Source of the DNA: an uncultured Blautia sp.
GTDB taxonomy: Bacteria > Bacillota > Clostridia > Lachnospirales > Lachnospiraceae
Assembly: GCA_900553515.1 (NCBI GenBank)
Contig: USDN01000001.1
Span: 1-64,000, forward strand
Length of the DNA: 64,000 bases
Reading direction: 5' to 3'
Numbering within the stretch: position 1 is the first letter of the stretch; each line of letters begins with the position of its first letter. Both the position numbers and the translations under genes were made by a program. This document shows, in pieces, positions 25,101 to 33,797 of the stretch. The notes under the pieces were generated by a model, which was not told the DNA's origin, searched no databases, and saw only the letters and a list, made by a program, of their open reading frames with translations.

Positions 25101-28070
25101 ATTGGTGGTATCCATGATAAAAAAGAAGGAAGTATTAATTTCCGGACAGGAAAGGTTTCCGTTGAGGGGATTCAAGAAGAAAGCCTGGCAAGTTTATATG
25201 AGAAGGCCTATAAGGAGCAGAATCCAAATGCTGGAGAAAATGAGATCTCAAAGTATCTGAACTCTATTTTTAAGGAGGTAAACGGAGAATACACAACATT
25301 CAAAAACTTTAGCGCTCATGATTTCAGATTTTTCTATCTGGAACGTGGAGGTGGAGCAGCTAACTGTAAACTCAGATTCAATATTCCTGCAATGGATAAA
25401 GACAGTATTAACGTCAGCAAGGAAATTGAAAATTATGATGATGGTGCTTACAGTGATGTTGAATTTTCCTATGAATTATATGTAGAGGGAAAAGAAACTC
25501 CAGAAAAAGATGCCCCGTATACATTGATTCATGCAGATGGAAGTACAGAGACTCTGCGGACAGATAAAGAGTCAGGGAAATTTGTATTAAAACACGGGGA
25601 ACATGCAAGATTTGAACAGTATGCTCAGGGAACAAGCTACTATGTAAAGGAAGTGGGAATCAGCAGTCAGACATATGATCATGTAACAATCCAGGCTTCC
25701 GGAGTAGTTGATGAAAACAGACAACCAATTAAGGATGGCATGAATTCGGCACAAAGTCAGGTACTCGAAGTTGGAACGAATCCGACAGTTACTTTCCTTA
25801 ACAGGTGTGCAGTTACCAATATGAAGCATTTAGTGATCAAAAAGATCCTGGCAAATGGAAGCAGCAATGATAAGTATCAGATGAAGGTTACTGTTGGTGG
25901 AAAGCCTTATACTGGAAAGTACAAAGTTGGTACAGATTACGATTCAGCAATGGTTTCAGAAGAACAGAGTGCTGATGAAAATGGAATTGTTACATTAGGC
26001 GCAGGTCAGGTAGCAGTCATTTTAGGAAATGCATACAGCACTTCTTCACAAGACGAAACGAAACGTGGCATTCCTTCAGGCACAAGCTTCAGGGTGGAAG
26101 AATTAAAACCAAATGGAGACTATATTGCACCTGAATATAAGGTGGATAAGGCAGAAAAACCTGAAGAAAATAATGGATTCAGCGAGGAAGGGGGATTTGC
26201 ATCAGGAGTAATTGAATTAGAACATAATGCAGAGGTTACGGTAACAAATCAGCAGCCAGGTACTGTCCCAGATCCGGATCCGTTAGATGATGTTCCACAT
26301 AACAAATATATTGATTATCTGGGAAGTGGAACAAATGAACAGACAAACTTAACAGGAGCTGAATATTATCGATTGTATCTGGATGTAAAAGGAATTCCTA
26401 ATACTATTCCTGAACCCGCAGATATTGTACTGGTGCTGGATTATTCCAGCAGCATGGGACGAAAGTTTTCGGATGCTACAAGATGGGACTATGTTCAGAA
26501 ATCTGCTAAAATAGCGGTAAATACATTACTTCCAGATAATCGAGAACAGAATAATAGAATTGGAATCGTATGGTTTGATAAAAACGCAAATGAGAAGAAC
26601 GTCAATTTTACTAGCGACAAATCTCAACTGCTGGACAATATTAATAATATGGAGTATAACAGCGGTACAAACTATCAGGCTGCTTTCTGGAATGCGCAGG
26701 ATATGTTGAAAGATTATGGAAGATCAGATAGTAAAAAATTTGTGATTTTTGTTACAGATGGAGAACCGTACCAATATTGTAATAACAGGTTGGAACAGAA
26801 ACCTTTGAGTGAGGGGGTAGAAAAGGCTAAAAAGGCAGCGATAGAAGCAGCGAAGCTCTTTACGGATCTGAATGGATTCTATGCGGTATCGGTTGGAAAC
26901 GATACGGGAGAAGCCTTTCTTAGAGATAAGATTGTGGCGAATGTAAAAGCGGCAGATAAAAATACTCTGATAGCATCGGACAGTGCAGCTCTTACAGAAG
27001 CTTTTAGCACTATTCTTGGTTCCATTACGAAACAGATCGGAAATGTAACTATAAGGGATTCTCTCAGTGAGTATGTGAATTTCGCAAGCGAAGCTGGAGA
27101 AGATTTAAGACAATATGATACTGACAAGGACGGTGTCATAAGTGGCAGTAACAACGATGATACTGCTTCTAAGATAGGTCTGAAGGTAAACATTTCAGAG
27201 TATGAAAATGCAGATGTTTATAATGCTCATACGAACATACGAAATGCAAAAGAATATCAGGGAAATTATACGTACAAGATTGATCTGAAGAACAAAACTA
27301 TTGAGGTGAATTTTGGTAAGGACTATTTCCTTGAGAGAGACAAAGTGTATACCATTTCCTTTAATGTTATGCTGACAGATCAGGCTACTCAAGAGGAAGT
27401 AGACAAAAATAATACAAAGGGTGATCTTCATACAGATTATCCGGAAAATAATACAAGTTCTGATAAATTTGGGTTATATTCTAATACGAATGCAAGTCTT
27501 ACTTTTGAAAGAGTAGTAAATGGCAAAGTCCTACCTGATACAAAAGATGACTACGAAAAACCGGTTGTCCAGCCTTATGAAAAAGCGGACTGGCAGATTG
27601 TAAAAGTTAATGTAAGTGATACATTAAATCTGCCGGGAGCACAGTTTACCTTATCAAAGGATAATAAGGTAGTTTATACAGGTATTTCTGATGCCCAGGG
27701 TATCGTAAGGTGGCAGGATAATTCCGGTAATCCGGTTGTAAGTGGAAAAATAGCAAAAGGCACCTATATTTTACAGGAGACAGTTGCTCCAAAAGGATAT
27801 GCATTGTCACCAGATACCTGGAGTGTGGAAATCGGTGCAGAAGGTATGAAACCTGTTATCACAGAGTTAAAGACAAATAAGCCTGTGGATCTGATATTTA
27901 AGCAGGATTCTTCAATCTATGAATTAAAGATTAAGAATACCCCACTTTACGATCTTCCGTCTACCGGCGGAAATGGAATCTACGTATATATGATGGGCGG
28001 AGTTGCTCTTATGATGGCAGCGATGTTTATCTTATATAAAATGAAATGCAAGGGGGTGCGAAACAGTTAA
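22188..28070 (+). CDS. Large LPXTG surface adhesin with VWA domain (pilus tip candidate)
   Basis: 1960 residues, cell-wall anchored. Signal peptide to about 30; Pro/Glu-rich spacers near 60-120 and 325-360; an SH3-like segment (SDEVNLRTEP) near 360-425; a fibro-slime/PA14-like domain (MRFDFRGDDDVWVFIDGVKV) near 920-985; a VWA domain near 1410-1610 with MIDAS DYSSS, a Thr in SGTNYQAAF and VTDGEP; a SpaA/Cna-B domain (QETVAPKGYALS) near 1800-1885; then LPSTGG at about 1923, a TM helix and a basic tail. VWA proteins with this end are typical tip adhesins of sortase pili. ATG at 22188 follows GGAGGAGAG; longer upstream frames lack a ribosome site. DNA from about 24000 on is visibly richer in A/T than the first 1.8 kb, hinting at allelic exchange. 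Confidence 0.9.
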   Translation: MKSNRKKRIIAAVLCMVMVLSSSISALAGEEIFVDIPEASEEFSSEPVVVTETEPGGEPSVGTEALPEISFSDGDITADPGTEIPEEPAPETPAEPVPEETVTEEPVPDAPSEDTPEEETVFADFGDGTSDIDIDAGTQVLSEETELKQEFVDEAGNVVQRVAAKLPAGAFAAETSSITMEVSYLDADSESYLKSMMSEKIPEGMQTGSYVFFDIQFKVNGEKAEALKPVEITIEGSGLTVTDTKKANVFYFDPADPSVEGDKDELKEIPQRAEVLESLQASGQSTENIEDYDLSEITFREDGTTDKIIFEGRKSTIYGCYTEEVKPEEEIPAEPAPEENTPAPEEPGTEEPAPETVSEIEIISDEVNLRTEPNAEADNVAAVAYTGERFPLLENIQMEETLWYKIQYTYPETGETAELYVRSDFARIVDEAPEVSDDVDLTEEPGMVNELTYEDDKITVSVSAAEEGIIPDGASLSVKPITAENAETQEQYEEVAQHVEQKVAEEEKEVAGFLAYDISFLDAEGNKVEPNGEVKVSMNYKEAMIPETVTEEKAETAEVSVLHLEEDETGAVQNVVDMTAEESAAAAVQTTENAEIQSAEFNTTSFSVYTVVWKDNRGSSKTLTMHFVKEDGSWWDKDDISQELGVEETKINITGTGNFNNISTSLEEIGAKYNTSFDSDESTGYKFKAAHINSKKGTVVTNISYNNDSGGWMYYAGSKWNKWTGGSGQTSSEKAVYLVYEEVSRGNVQEISTIDAPGEKIDIDLFNYNAEINNTNAANQGFKFHSNVRGVDGSFSAGKDLTYTHAYNQRIHQDYLKRNLEDGFPRLTNGTSLKYLFEQSRQNGVTAYPNLTGLLSKDAEGYYNYDSSENHAQLTDNDSKLTVYNAKLSPLWDSFPYGNFLPFNKLPFDANNGSENSVTGGRSMTDVWFGMNISFSFMQPKDGYLKGLPMRFDFRGDDDVWVFIDGVKVLDIGGIHDKKEGSINFRTGKVSVEGIQEESLASLYEKAYKEQNPNAGENEISKYLNSIFKEVNGEYTTFKNFSAHDFRFFYLERGGGAANCKLRFNIPAMDKDSINVSKEIENYDDGAYSDVEFSYELYVEGKETPEKDAPYTLIHADGSTETLRTDKESGKFVLKHGEHARFEQYAQGTSYYVKEVGISSQTYDHVTIQASGVVDENRQPIKDGMNSAQSQVLEVGTNPTVTFLNRCAVTNMKHLVIKKILANGSSNDKYQMKVTVGGKPYTGKYKVGTDYDSAMVSEEQSADENGIVTLGAGQVAVILGNAYSTSSQDETKRGIPSGTSFRVEELKPNGDYIAPEYKVDKAEKPEENNGFSEEGGFASGVIELEHNAEVTVTNQQPGTVPDPDPLDDVPHNKYIDYLGSGTNEQTNLTGAEYYRLYLDVKGIPNTIPEPADIVLVLDYSSSMGRKFSDATRWDYVQKSAKIAVNTLLPDNREQNNRIGIVWFDKNANEKNVNFTSDKSQLLDNINNMEYNSGTNYQAAFWNAQDMLKDYGRSDSKKFVIFVTDGEPYQYCNNRLEQKPLSEGVEKAKKAAIEAAKLFTDLNGFYAVSVGNDTGEAFLRDKIVANVKAADKNTLIASDSAALTEAFSTILGSITKQIGNVTIRDSLSEYVNFASEAGEDLRQYDTDKDGVISGSNNDDTASKIGLKVNISEYENADVYNAHTNIRNAKEYQGNYTYKIDLKNKTIEVNFGKDYFLERDKVYTISFNVMLTDQATQEEVDKNNTKGDLHTDYPENNTSSDKFGLYSNTNASLTFERVVNGKVLPDTKDDYEKPVVQPYEKADWQIVKVNVSDTLNLPGAQFTLSKDNKVVYTGISDAQGIVRWQDNSGNPVVSGKIAKGTYILQETVAPKGYALSPDTWSVEIGAEGMKPVITELKTNKPVDLIFKQDSSIYELKIKNTPLYDLPSTGGNGIYVYMMGGVALMMAAMFILYKMKCKGVRNS

Positions 28071-28082
28071 GCTGCAAAAATG

Positions 28083-28112
28083 CCGTTTTTGTGGCCCCTA
28101 CCACAAAAACGG
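28083..28112 (+). promoter_or_regulatory. Intercistronic hairpin between adhesin and pilin genes
   Basis: CCGTTTTTGTGG (28083-28094) and CCACAAAAACGG (28101-28112) form a perfect 12-bp stem with a six-base loop, 13 bases after the adhesin stop. No T-run follows, so RNA processing or 5'-end protection of the pilin message is likelier than termination. Confidence 0.65.
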
Positions 28113-28192
28113 TGAAGCAGTAAAATCATAATTATGCAGAAGATGCAGAAAAACTGGGTGAGCACCCTAAAAAAAGAAAAGGAGAAAAATCT

Positions 28193-29566
28193 ATGAAGGC
28201 GAAAAAAATTTTAGCGGTTTTAATGACAGCAGCAGTTTTAACAGGAACAACAGCAGCAACAGCAGTAAGCACATACGCAGCAGTTGATCAGCTGAATCTG
28301 ACAAGTACAATTACTGTTCAGGGTCTTGGAGAAGGCGTGAATACAGAATTGTGGTTGTATCAGGCAGTCAGCATTGATGAAAATAAAAACAGCTGGGTAG
28401 TAGCTGATTGGGCAAAAGATTTTTTTAATGATAAATATGAAATAACTGATGCAGAAGGATTAACAAAAGCAGCAGAAGCTCAGAACACAACTTATACAGC
28501 ACAGTCTAATGGTCAAACATCTGTAAACTTTAATAATATGCCAATCGGTGTTTACGTAATTCGTGCTGCAGCAGAGAATACAACCTACAATCCTATGGTT
28601 GCTAATACATATGACAATACACAGACTTATATTGCTGTAAAAGACGCAACAGTTACAGCAAAATCAGCTACAGTAGATCTTACCAAAAAAGAAATAGAGG
28701 GAGATAACTTTGTAGGAAAAGGTGAGACTGTAACATTTGAGATTGAGACAACATTCCCATACTTTGATGAGAATGCTGAAGATAAATCATTTGAGATTTA
28801 TGATGAACCTACAGGAATGGAGATTACCTCTGTAGAATCCGTAACAATTGGTGGAATTCCTGTTGAAGGTAAGAGTTTTACCGAAAATGAGGGGATATAT
28901 ACAATCGATTTGACAGATCAGATTACAGATAATAATGGAAATGCAGGTAAAAAGGTTGTAGTAAAATATAAGGCAATTGTTACTACTGAAGAGGGATATT
29001 CCAATACAGCGAATTCTTCAGGAAGTGCTGGCAGCAGTACTGTGAAGGGTTACACCGGTGATATTATCCTTACAAAATATGCTTCAGATGATAATAATAA
29101 TAACTTAGAGGACAATGCTAAATTAGCAGGTGCTAAATTCGAAGTATATCCGGTTATAGTTAATGAGGATGGAAGCGAAAGTGTAGGAGAGACTCCGCTT
29201 GAATTTGTAAAGAAGACCGAAGGTGTTTATACACTGGCGCTTGCAGAGGATGAAGAAAAAGTAACAGAAATTGAAACTGTAGAGGGCGGAACCGTGACAA
29301 TTGAAGGTTTGGGAGATGGCAAATATCATTTTAACGAGACCATGGCTCCGAGTGGTTACACTGTAAATGAAGAAGGTGTGACTGTAGAAGTTGTTGAAAA
29401 TAAGGAAGAAAATGTAGTTGCATATGGTTATGTGATCGATACCAAACTTTCCTCCTTGCCATCCACAGGTGGTATCGGTACAACAATCTTCACAATCGGC
29501 GGTTGTGTGATCATGGTTGCAGCAGCTGGTCTGTACTTCTCCACACGCAAAAAAGAAGAAAACTGA
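28193..29566 (+). CDS. Sortase-dependent backbone pilin
   Basis: 457 residues: signal peptide to about 30 (AVSTYAAVDQ), Ig-like/Cna-B domains, then LPSTGG near 422, a TM helix and a KKEEN tail. The C-terminal domain carries YHFNETMAPSGYTV, an E-box (YxLxETxAPxGY) that supplies the Glu for an internal isopeptide bond. The usual pilin motif YPK is not exact; KFEVYPVIV near 320 is the nearest, so the acceptor Lys for polymerisation is uncertain. It is a backbone candidate because it directly precedes two class C sortases and is flanked by hairpins. The middle of the gene is A/T-rich. ATG at 28193 follows AAAGGAG. Confidence 0.88.
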   Translation: MKAKKILAVLMTAAVLTGTTAATAVSTYAAVDQLNLTSTITVQGLGEGVNTELWLYQAVSIDENKNSWVVADWAKDFFNDKYEITDAEGLTKAAEAQNTTYTAQSNGQTSVNFNNMPIGVYVIRAAAENTTYNPMVANTYDNTQTYIAVKDATVTAKSATVDLTKKEIEGDNFVGKGETVTFEIETTFPYFDENAEDKSFEIYDEPTGMEITSVESVTIGGIPVEGKSFTENEGIYTIDLTDQITDNNGNAGKKVVVKYKAIVTTEEGYSNTANSSGSAGSSTVKGYTGDIILTKYASDDNNNNLEDNAKLAGAKFEVYPVIVNEDGSESVGETPLEFVKKTEGVYTLALAEDEEKVTEIETVEGGTVTIEGLGDGKYHFNETMAPSGYTVNEEGVTVEVVENKEENVVAYGYVIDTKLSSLPSTGGIGTTIFTIGGCVIMVAAAGLYFSTRKKEEN

Positions 29567-29610
29567 TCCATACGTACAAGAACATAGGAATTAAAGTTAA
29601 GCAAACATAG

Positions 29611-29643
29611 AAATGCCGGGGCGGCCCGCCCGCCCTGGCATTT
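29611..29643 (+). terminator. G/C-rich hairpin after the pilin gene (attenuator)
   Basis: 29611-29624 and 29630-29643 pair over 14 bp (one G-T pair) around a five-base loop, the most G/C-rich stem in the window. Only TTTCAT follows, so partial termination or 3'-end protection is likelier than a full stop. Confidence 0.6.
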
Positions 29644-29679
29644 CATAAAAATAAAAATACAGCAATAAGGAGAGCCCGG

Positions 29680-30567
29680 ATGAAAAAAATCGTATCAAAA
29701 ATAGTGATCTGCATAATGTTTTTAGCCGGATTGTCCTTGCTGCTGTATCCATTGGTTTCAAATGAATGGAACACTTACCGACAGGAAAAGCTGATAAGCA
29801 GCTATGATTCCCAGGTGGCGCAGAAGGCAGAAGCCGGAGAGATTGACTATACAGCTCAGTGGGATGCGGCGAAGGAATATAACGAAGCCCTTCTTCCAAG
29901 TATCCTTCCGGATTCTTTTGCGATTGCGGCAGCTTCTGACGAACCGGATGAGACATACATGTCCTGCCTGAATCTGAACGGCGACGGAATGATGGGATAT
30001 GTGGAGATTCCGAAAATTGATATTAAGATTCCTGTTTACCATACGGTAAAGGATGATGTCCTGGAAAAAGCAGCCGGACATCTGGAAGGAAGTTCCCTTC
30101 CTGCAGGCGGCGAGAGTACACATTCCGTTATCTCTGCCCACAGAGGACTTCCCAGCGCAGCGCTTTTTACCGATCTTGATAAAATGGAAAAAGGAGATCA
30201 CTTCCTTCTGTACATATTGGATGATGTTCTTTGTTATGAGGTGGACAAAATCTCTGTTGTAGAGCCTGATGATACCAAAGATCTGGAGGTGGAGGAAGGA
30301 CAGGATCTGGTGACTCTTCTTACCTGTACTCCATATGGAGTAAACAGTCAGAGACTTCTGGTAAGAGGGCACAGAGTACCTTATGAGGAGACCATAATGG
30401 AGGATGCGCCGAAATCTCTGATTACCGGAACAAGCCTTCATACCAGTTATCTTCTCTGGGTAGTTGTAGGACTGTCAGTAACTGCTTTGTTTATTCTTCT
30501 TCTTTTCCTTCATGAAAAAAAGACGCGGAAAAGAGCGGATCGTAAGAAACACAGAAGAAAACAGTGA
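29680..30567 (+). CDS. Class C (pilus) sortase, first copy
   Basis: Membrane transpeptidase that polymerises pilins by joining LPXTG threonine to a Lys of the next subunit. 295 residues: N-terminal TM (LAGLSLLLYPLVSNEWN), catalytic His in STHSVISAHRGLPSAALF, catalytic Cys in TLLTCTPYGVNSQRLLVRG, and a second TM near 250-272 with a basic tail. TLxTCTPYG and the C-terminal TM define class C. The flexible lid motif (DPF/W) is not obvious. It begins 37 bases after the post-pilin hairpin. Confidence 0.92.
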   Translation: MKKIVSKIVICIMFLAGLSLLLYPLVSNEWNTYRQEKLISSYDSQVAQKAEAGEIDYTAQWDAAKEYNEALLPSILPDSFAIAAASDEPDETYMSCLNLNGDGMMGYVEIPKIDIKIPVYHTVKDDVLEKAAGHLEGSSLPAGGESTHSVISAHRGLPSAALFTDLDKMEKGDHFLLYILDDVLCYEVDKISVVEPDDTKDLEVEEGQDLVTLLTCTPYGVNSQRLLVRGHRVPYEETIMEDAPKSLITGTSLHTSYLLWVVVGLSVTALFILLLFLHEKKTRKRADRKKHRRKQ

Positions 30568-30581
30568 AAAAAGGAGCAGAC

Positions 30582-31451
30582 ATGAAGCGAAAGATTGCAA
30601 ATATCCTGTTTGGCCTTCTGTTTCTCATAGGATTTGGAATCCTGATATATCCTACCGTTTCCGATCAGTGGAATACGTACAGGCAGAATCGGCTGATTTC
30701 AAGCTATGAAAATCAGGTTTCGGATCTGACGGAAGAAGATTTTACCGACGAATGGAAAAAAGCAGAGGCTTTTAATTCCACTTTTACACAGAACAATCTG
30801 TATGGAGATGTTTTCGGAGAGAACGGTACAGATATCAGAACAACGGAATACTGGAAGGTGCTGAATGTAGCCGGAGACGGAGTGATGGGGTATCTTTCTA
30901 TTCCAAAGATCAATATTAAGCTGGCTGTTTATCACGGAACTGCAGACGATGTACTTCAGACGGGAGTCGGCCATCTTAACGGGAGCAAGCTTCCCATAGG
31001 AGGAGAAAGTACACACAGTGTTCTTGCAGCCCACAGAGGACTTCCCAGTGCAAGGCTTTTTACAGATATTGACCAGATGAAAAAAGGAGATATGTTTTAT
31101 ATCCATGTGCTGGACGAGGTTCTGGCATATCAGGTGGATCACATTCTGGATATGGTGGATAAGGACGACAGGGAGACTCTGGACAATGCTCTTCAGATAG
31201 AGCAGGGAAAAGACCAGGTGACACTTTTTACCTGCACTCCTTATGGAGTAAACAGCCACAGACTTCTGGTCAGAGGAACCAGGGTTCCGTACAACGGGGA
31301 AGAGGAAGCAGAGACCACCGTTGTAGATTCGATGTTGAAATCAGTGCAGAATTATTATATGCTGTATCTGATACTTGGATTATCAGTTACGCTGCTTATT
31401 ATTCTGCTGATGAGATATTTCTTTAGAAGAAAAGGCAGAAACAGAAAATAA
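30582..31451 (+). CDS. Class C (pilus) sortase, second copy
   Basis: 289 residues with the same layout as the preceding sortase: TM near 8-26, His in STHSVLAAHRGLPSARLF, Cys in TLFTCTPYGVNSHRLLVRG, C-terminal TM and KGRNRK tail. The two copies are clearly paralogous (LLFLIGFGILIYPTVSDQWN against LAGLSLLLYPLVSNEWN at the start) but differ in the middle, suggesting different substrates, one for the backbone and one for an accessory pilin. ATG at 30582 follows AAGGAG; a frame start at 30564 lies within the previous gene. Confidence 0.92.
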   Translation: MKRKIANILFGLLFLIGFGILIYPTVSDQWNTYRQNRLISSYENQVSDLTEEDFTDEWKKAEAFNSTFTQNNLYGDVFGENGTDIRTTEYWKVLNVAGDGVMGYLSIPKINIKLAVYHGTADDVLQTGVGHLNGSKLPIGGESTHSVLAAHRGLPSARLFTDIDQMKKGDMFYIHVLDEVLAYQVDHILDMVDKDDRETLDNALQIEQGKDQVTLFTCTPYGVNSHRLLVRGTRVPYNGEEEAETTVVDSMLKSVQNYYMLYLILGLSVTLLIILLMRYFFRRKGRNRK

Positions 31452-31490
31452 CGGAAAAGGATGAAATAAAGTTTCGGAGGAGGGTAAGAC

Positions 31491-32483
31491 GTGAAGATTG
31501 CAGGAAAAATAAAAAAAGGAAGCGCGTGGCTTCTGGCTCTGACTTTTATGCTGTCCGGGCTGATCTGTTCAACAGTGCAGGCGGCTGCGGGAATTGAAAC
31601 GGACAGAGTATGTTCTGTTTCATTTGTACTGGACGGTGATATAGAGGAAGAGTTTATTGAACTGAAAAGTCTGCCGGTTTCTGTGAAACTGTACAGAGTA
31701 GCAGAAGTAGATGCTTCAGGCAGATATACAGCCCTGAAGGGCTACGAAGAGCTGGGCCTGGATAAAATAAGCAGCGAGACGACGGCTGCCGACTGGGAGG
31801 TCATGGGAAAGAAAGCTTCAGAGACGGCGAAGGAACTTCAGGCAGAACCGGACGCAGAGAATACTCTGGAAAATGGAGCCGGAAGAATTGAAGGGCTTGC
31901 TGTTGGAATGTATCTGGTGGAAGCAGATGCCATCCGTTCTCAGGAATATGAATATAAGTTTACTCCTTATCTTCTTTCTCTTCCGAATAATTACTATTCA
32001 GCAGGGGGAAGTGACGAGTGGGTATATGATGTGACAGCCGGACTGAAACCGGGAAAGGAAGCTCTTCTGGGAAGTCTGGTGATCGATAAGACACTAAGCT
32101 CTTATAATTCTACTTTAGGACCGGCGACTTTTGTATTTAAGGTGGAGGCCGAGAAGGATCATGAGATTCTTTACAGCAATGTGGTTTCTCTTGTGTTTGA
32201 CGGTACAGGCACCAAAAGCCTGACCATTGACAAGCTTCCGGCAGGGGCACAGGTGACTGTGACTGAGGTTTACAGCGGAGCAAGCTATAAGCTGACCACA
32301 GAGCCGTCACATACGGTAACGATCCTGACCGAAGGCGCGGAAGGAAGTCCGGTTCACGTATCTTTTGGAAACACATATAATGGACAGTTAAACGGCGGAG
32401 CAAGTGTTGTCAACCGTTTTACAAATGAAGAAGGAGTCTGGGACTGGCAGCCTCAGACTGACAGCTCAGCAGATCAGAACTAA
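31491..32483 (+). CDS. Secreted accessory protein with pilin-like repeats, no LPXTG
   Basis: 330 residues; signal peptide ending near VQAAAG at about 33. The N-terminal half resembles a pilin domain (VSVKLYRVAEVDASGRYTAL), the C-terminal half a Cna-B-like or DUF7601-type domain (GSLVIDKTLSSYNSTLGPAT). The protein ends in DWQPQTDSSADQN with no sortase signal and no TM. It could be a soluble partner held by the fibre. GTG at 31491 follows GGAGGAGGG. It lies between the sortases and the TasA-like genes, in the same transcription direction. Confidence 0.75.
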   Translation: MKIAGKIKKGSAWLLALTFMLSGLICSTVQAAAGIETDRVCSVSFVLDGDIEEEFIELKSLPVSVKLYRVAEVDASGRYTALKGYEELGLDKISSETTAADWEVMGKKASETAKELQAEPDAENTLENGAGRIEGLAVGMYLVEADAIRSQEYEYKFTPYLLSLPNNYYSAGGSDEWVYDVTAGLKPGKEALLGSLVIDKTLSSYNSTLGPATFVFKVEAEKDHEILYSNVVSLVFDGTGTKSLTIDKLPAGAQVTVTEVYSGASYKLTTEPSHTVTILTEGAEGSPVHVSFGNTYNGQLNGGASVVNRFTNEEGVWDWQPQTDSSADQN

Positions 32484-32498
32484 GGGAGGGTAAACGCA

Positions 32499-33029
32499 AT
32501 GAAAAAGAGTTTTAATAAAAAGCTTTGTCTGGCAGCGGCAGCCCTTACCCTGACAGCGGGCGTGTCTGTGGGAAGTGCAATGGCATATTTTACCACCTAT
32601 GCAACTACCACCGGAGGAGCAGCCATCAGCCTTGGTTCAACTACCGTAATTCCTGAGGAGGAAGTGGTAGGAATGGAAAAAAGAATTTCTGTAAAAAATA
32701 CAGGAGATTACGAATGCTTTGTCAGAGTTAAGGTTTTTGCAGGGGATAAATATCAGCCGGGGCTGGTGTTTACACCGGACGAGGCCGGAACCTGGAGTCA
32801 GGGTGACGACGGGTATTATTACTGCAGTGAGATCATTCCGCCGGGAGGTTCTTCTGAAACCTTCCGTGTGAAGATCGACACCATGGACAGCGAGGATGAC
32901 TTTAATATCATTGTAGTCCAGGAGTGTACGGCAGTTCTGTATGATGAAAAGGGCAATCCATATGCAGACTGGACCAGAATCGCAGATTCAAGCGAAGAAA
33001 GCTATCAGGGAGAAGGGGGCGGTGAATGA
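32499..33029 (+). CDS. TasA/camelysin-like secreted protein with SipW-type signal
   Basis: 176 residues. The leader ends GVSVGSAMAYFTTYATTTG, the AYFT pattern typical of proteins cleaved by SipW signal peptidases (TasA, CalY/camelysin). The mature part has a VKNTGDYECFVRVKVFAG strand segment typical of that fold. TasA-type proteins form matrix fibres in Bacillus. No wall-anchor motif. It is 16 bases after the previous gene and overlaps the next start by four bases; the matching sipW is 3 kb downstream. Confidence 0.8.
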   Translation: MKKSFNKKLCLAAAALTLTAGVSVGSAMAYFTTYATTTGGAAISLGSTTVIPEEEVVGMEKRISVKNTGDYECFVRVKVFAGDKYQPGLVFTPDEAGTWSQGDDGYYYCSEIIPPGGSSETFRVKIDTMDSEDDFNIIVVQECTAVLYDEKGNPYADWTRIADSSEESYQGEGGGE

Positions 33030-33784
33030 TGAAAAAGAATAACTTTTTTTCCAGAAAACCATTCATCCTTCTTGCAGCATCTGCAGTCCTTCTTGCCGGA
33101 AGCACAATTGGAAGTACCAGGGCAGCGCTGACCTATTACAGTGAAAATTATTCCGCTGAGGTTGAAGTGCCAAGTATCGGCGTCAGTCTTCTGGAAAACG
33201 GCAGCGTTGTGGCAAAAAGGGATTACAATCATAAGAACGATCAGTGGAATACTGTACAGGAGCCGCTTTTTGAGAATACTCTGAACGGTGAAAAGCTGAA
33301 ACCGGGAAAGAAATATAAAGAGGTTCTTACAGTCAGCAACAGCGGAACCATTGACAATTATGTAAGAGTGATCCTTTATAAAAGCTGGACGGATCCGGCA
33401 GGAAATAAAGACACTACTCTTTCTCCGAAGCTGATCGATCTGAACATACTGGAAGGAAACGGCTGGGTGATTGATAAAAAAGCTTCCACAACAGAAAGGA
33501 CGGTTCTTTATTATACGGGAATCGTTCCGGTAGGAGGAAGCACGCCGGCCATTACCGATACACTGAGAATTGACAGCTCTGTTGCAGATAAGGTAACAGA
33601 AAAGACAACAGTAGATGAGGCGGGAAATAAAATTATTACTACAATATATGAATATGACGGGTACAAATTTAATCTGGAAGCGGAAGTAGATGCAGTTCAG
33701 ACCCACAATGCACAGGATGCCATCAAGAGTGCATGGGGTGTGGATGTGAACGTGTCAGACAACGGAACGCTGAGTTTACGATAG
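33026..33784 (+). CDS. Second SipW-dependent TasA-like secreted protein
   Basis: 252 residues; leader SAVLLAGSTIGSTRAALTYY ends like SipW substrates (ALTYYSENYSAEVEVPSIGV follows). The mature region contains VLTVSNSGTIDNYVRVILYK, a strand shared with camelysin-type folds and with the neighbour at 32499. ATG at 33026 overlaps the previous stop (ATGA); a second ATG at 33029 is equally possible. No wall anchor. Two such proteins side by side suggest a major and a minor fibre subunit; this is inference. Confidence 0.78.
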   Translation: MMKKNNFFSRKPFILLAASAVLLAGSTIGSTRAALTYYSENYSAEVEVPSIGVSLLENGSVVAKRDYNHKNDQWNTVQEPLFENTLNGEKLKPGKKYKEVLTVSNSGTIDNYVRVILYKSWTDPAGNKDTTLSPKLIDLNILEGNGWVIDKKASTTERTVLYYTGIVPVGGSTPAITDTLRIDSSVADKVTEKTTVDEAGNKIITTIYEYDGYKFNLEAEVDAVQTHNAQDAIKSAWGVDVNVSDNGTLSLR

Positions 33785-33797
33785 GAGGTACAGAATA

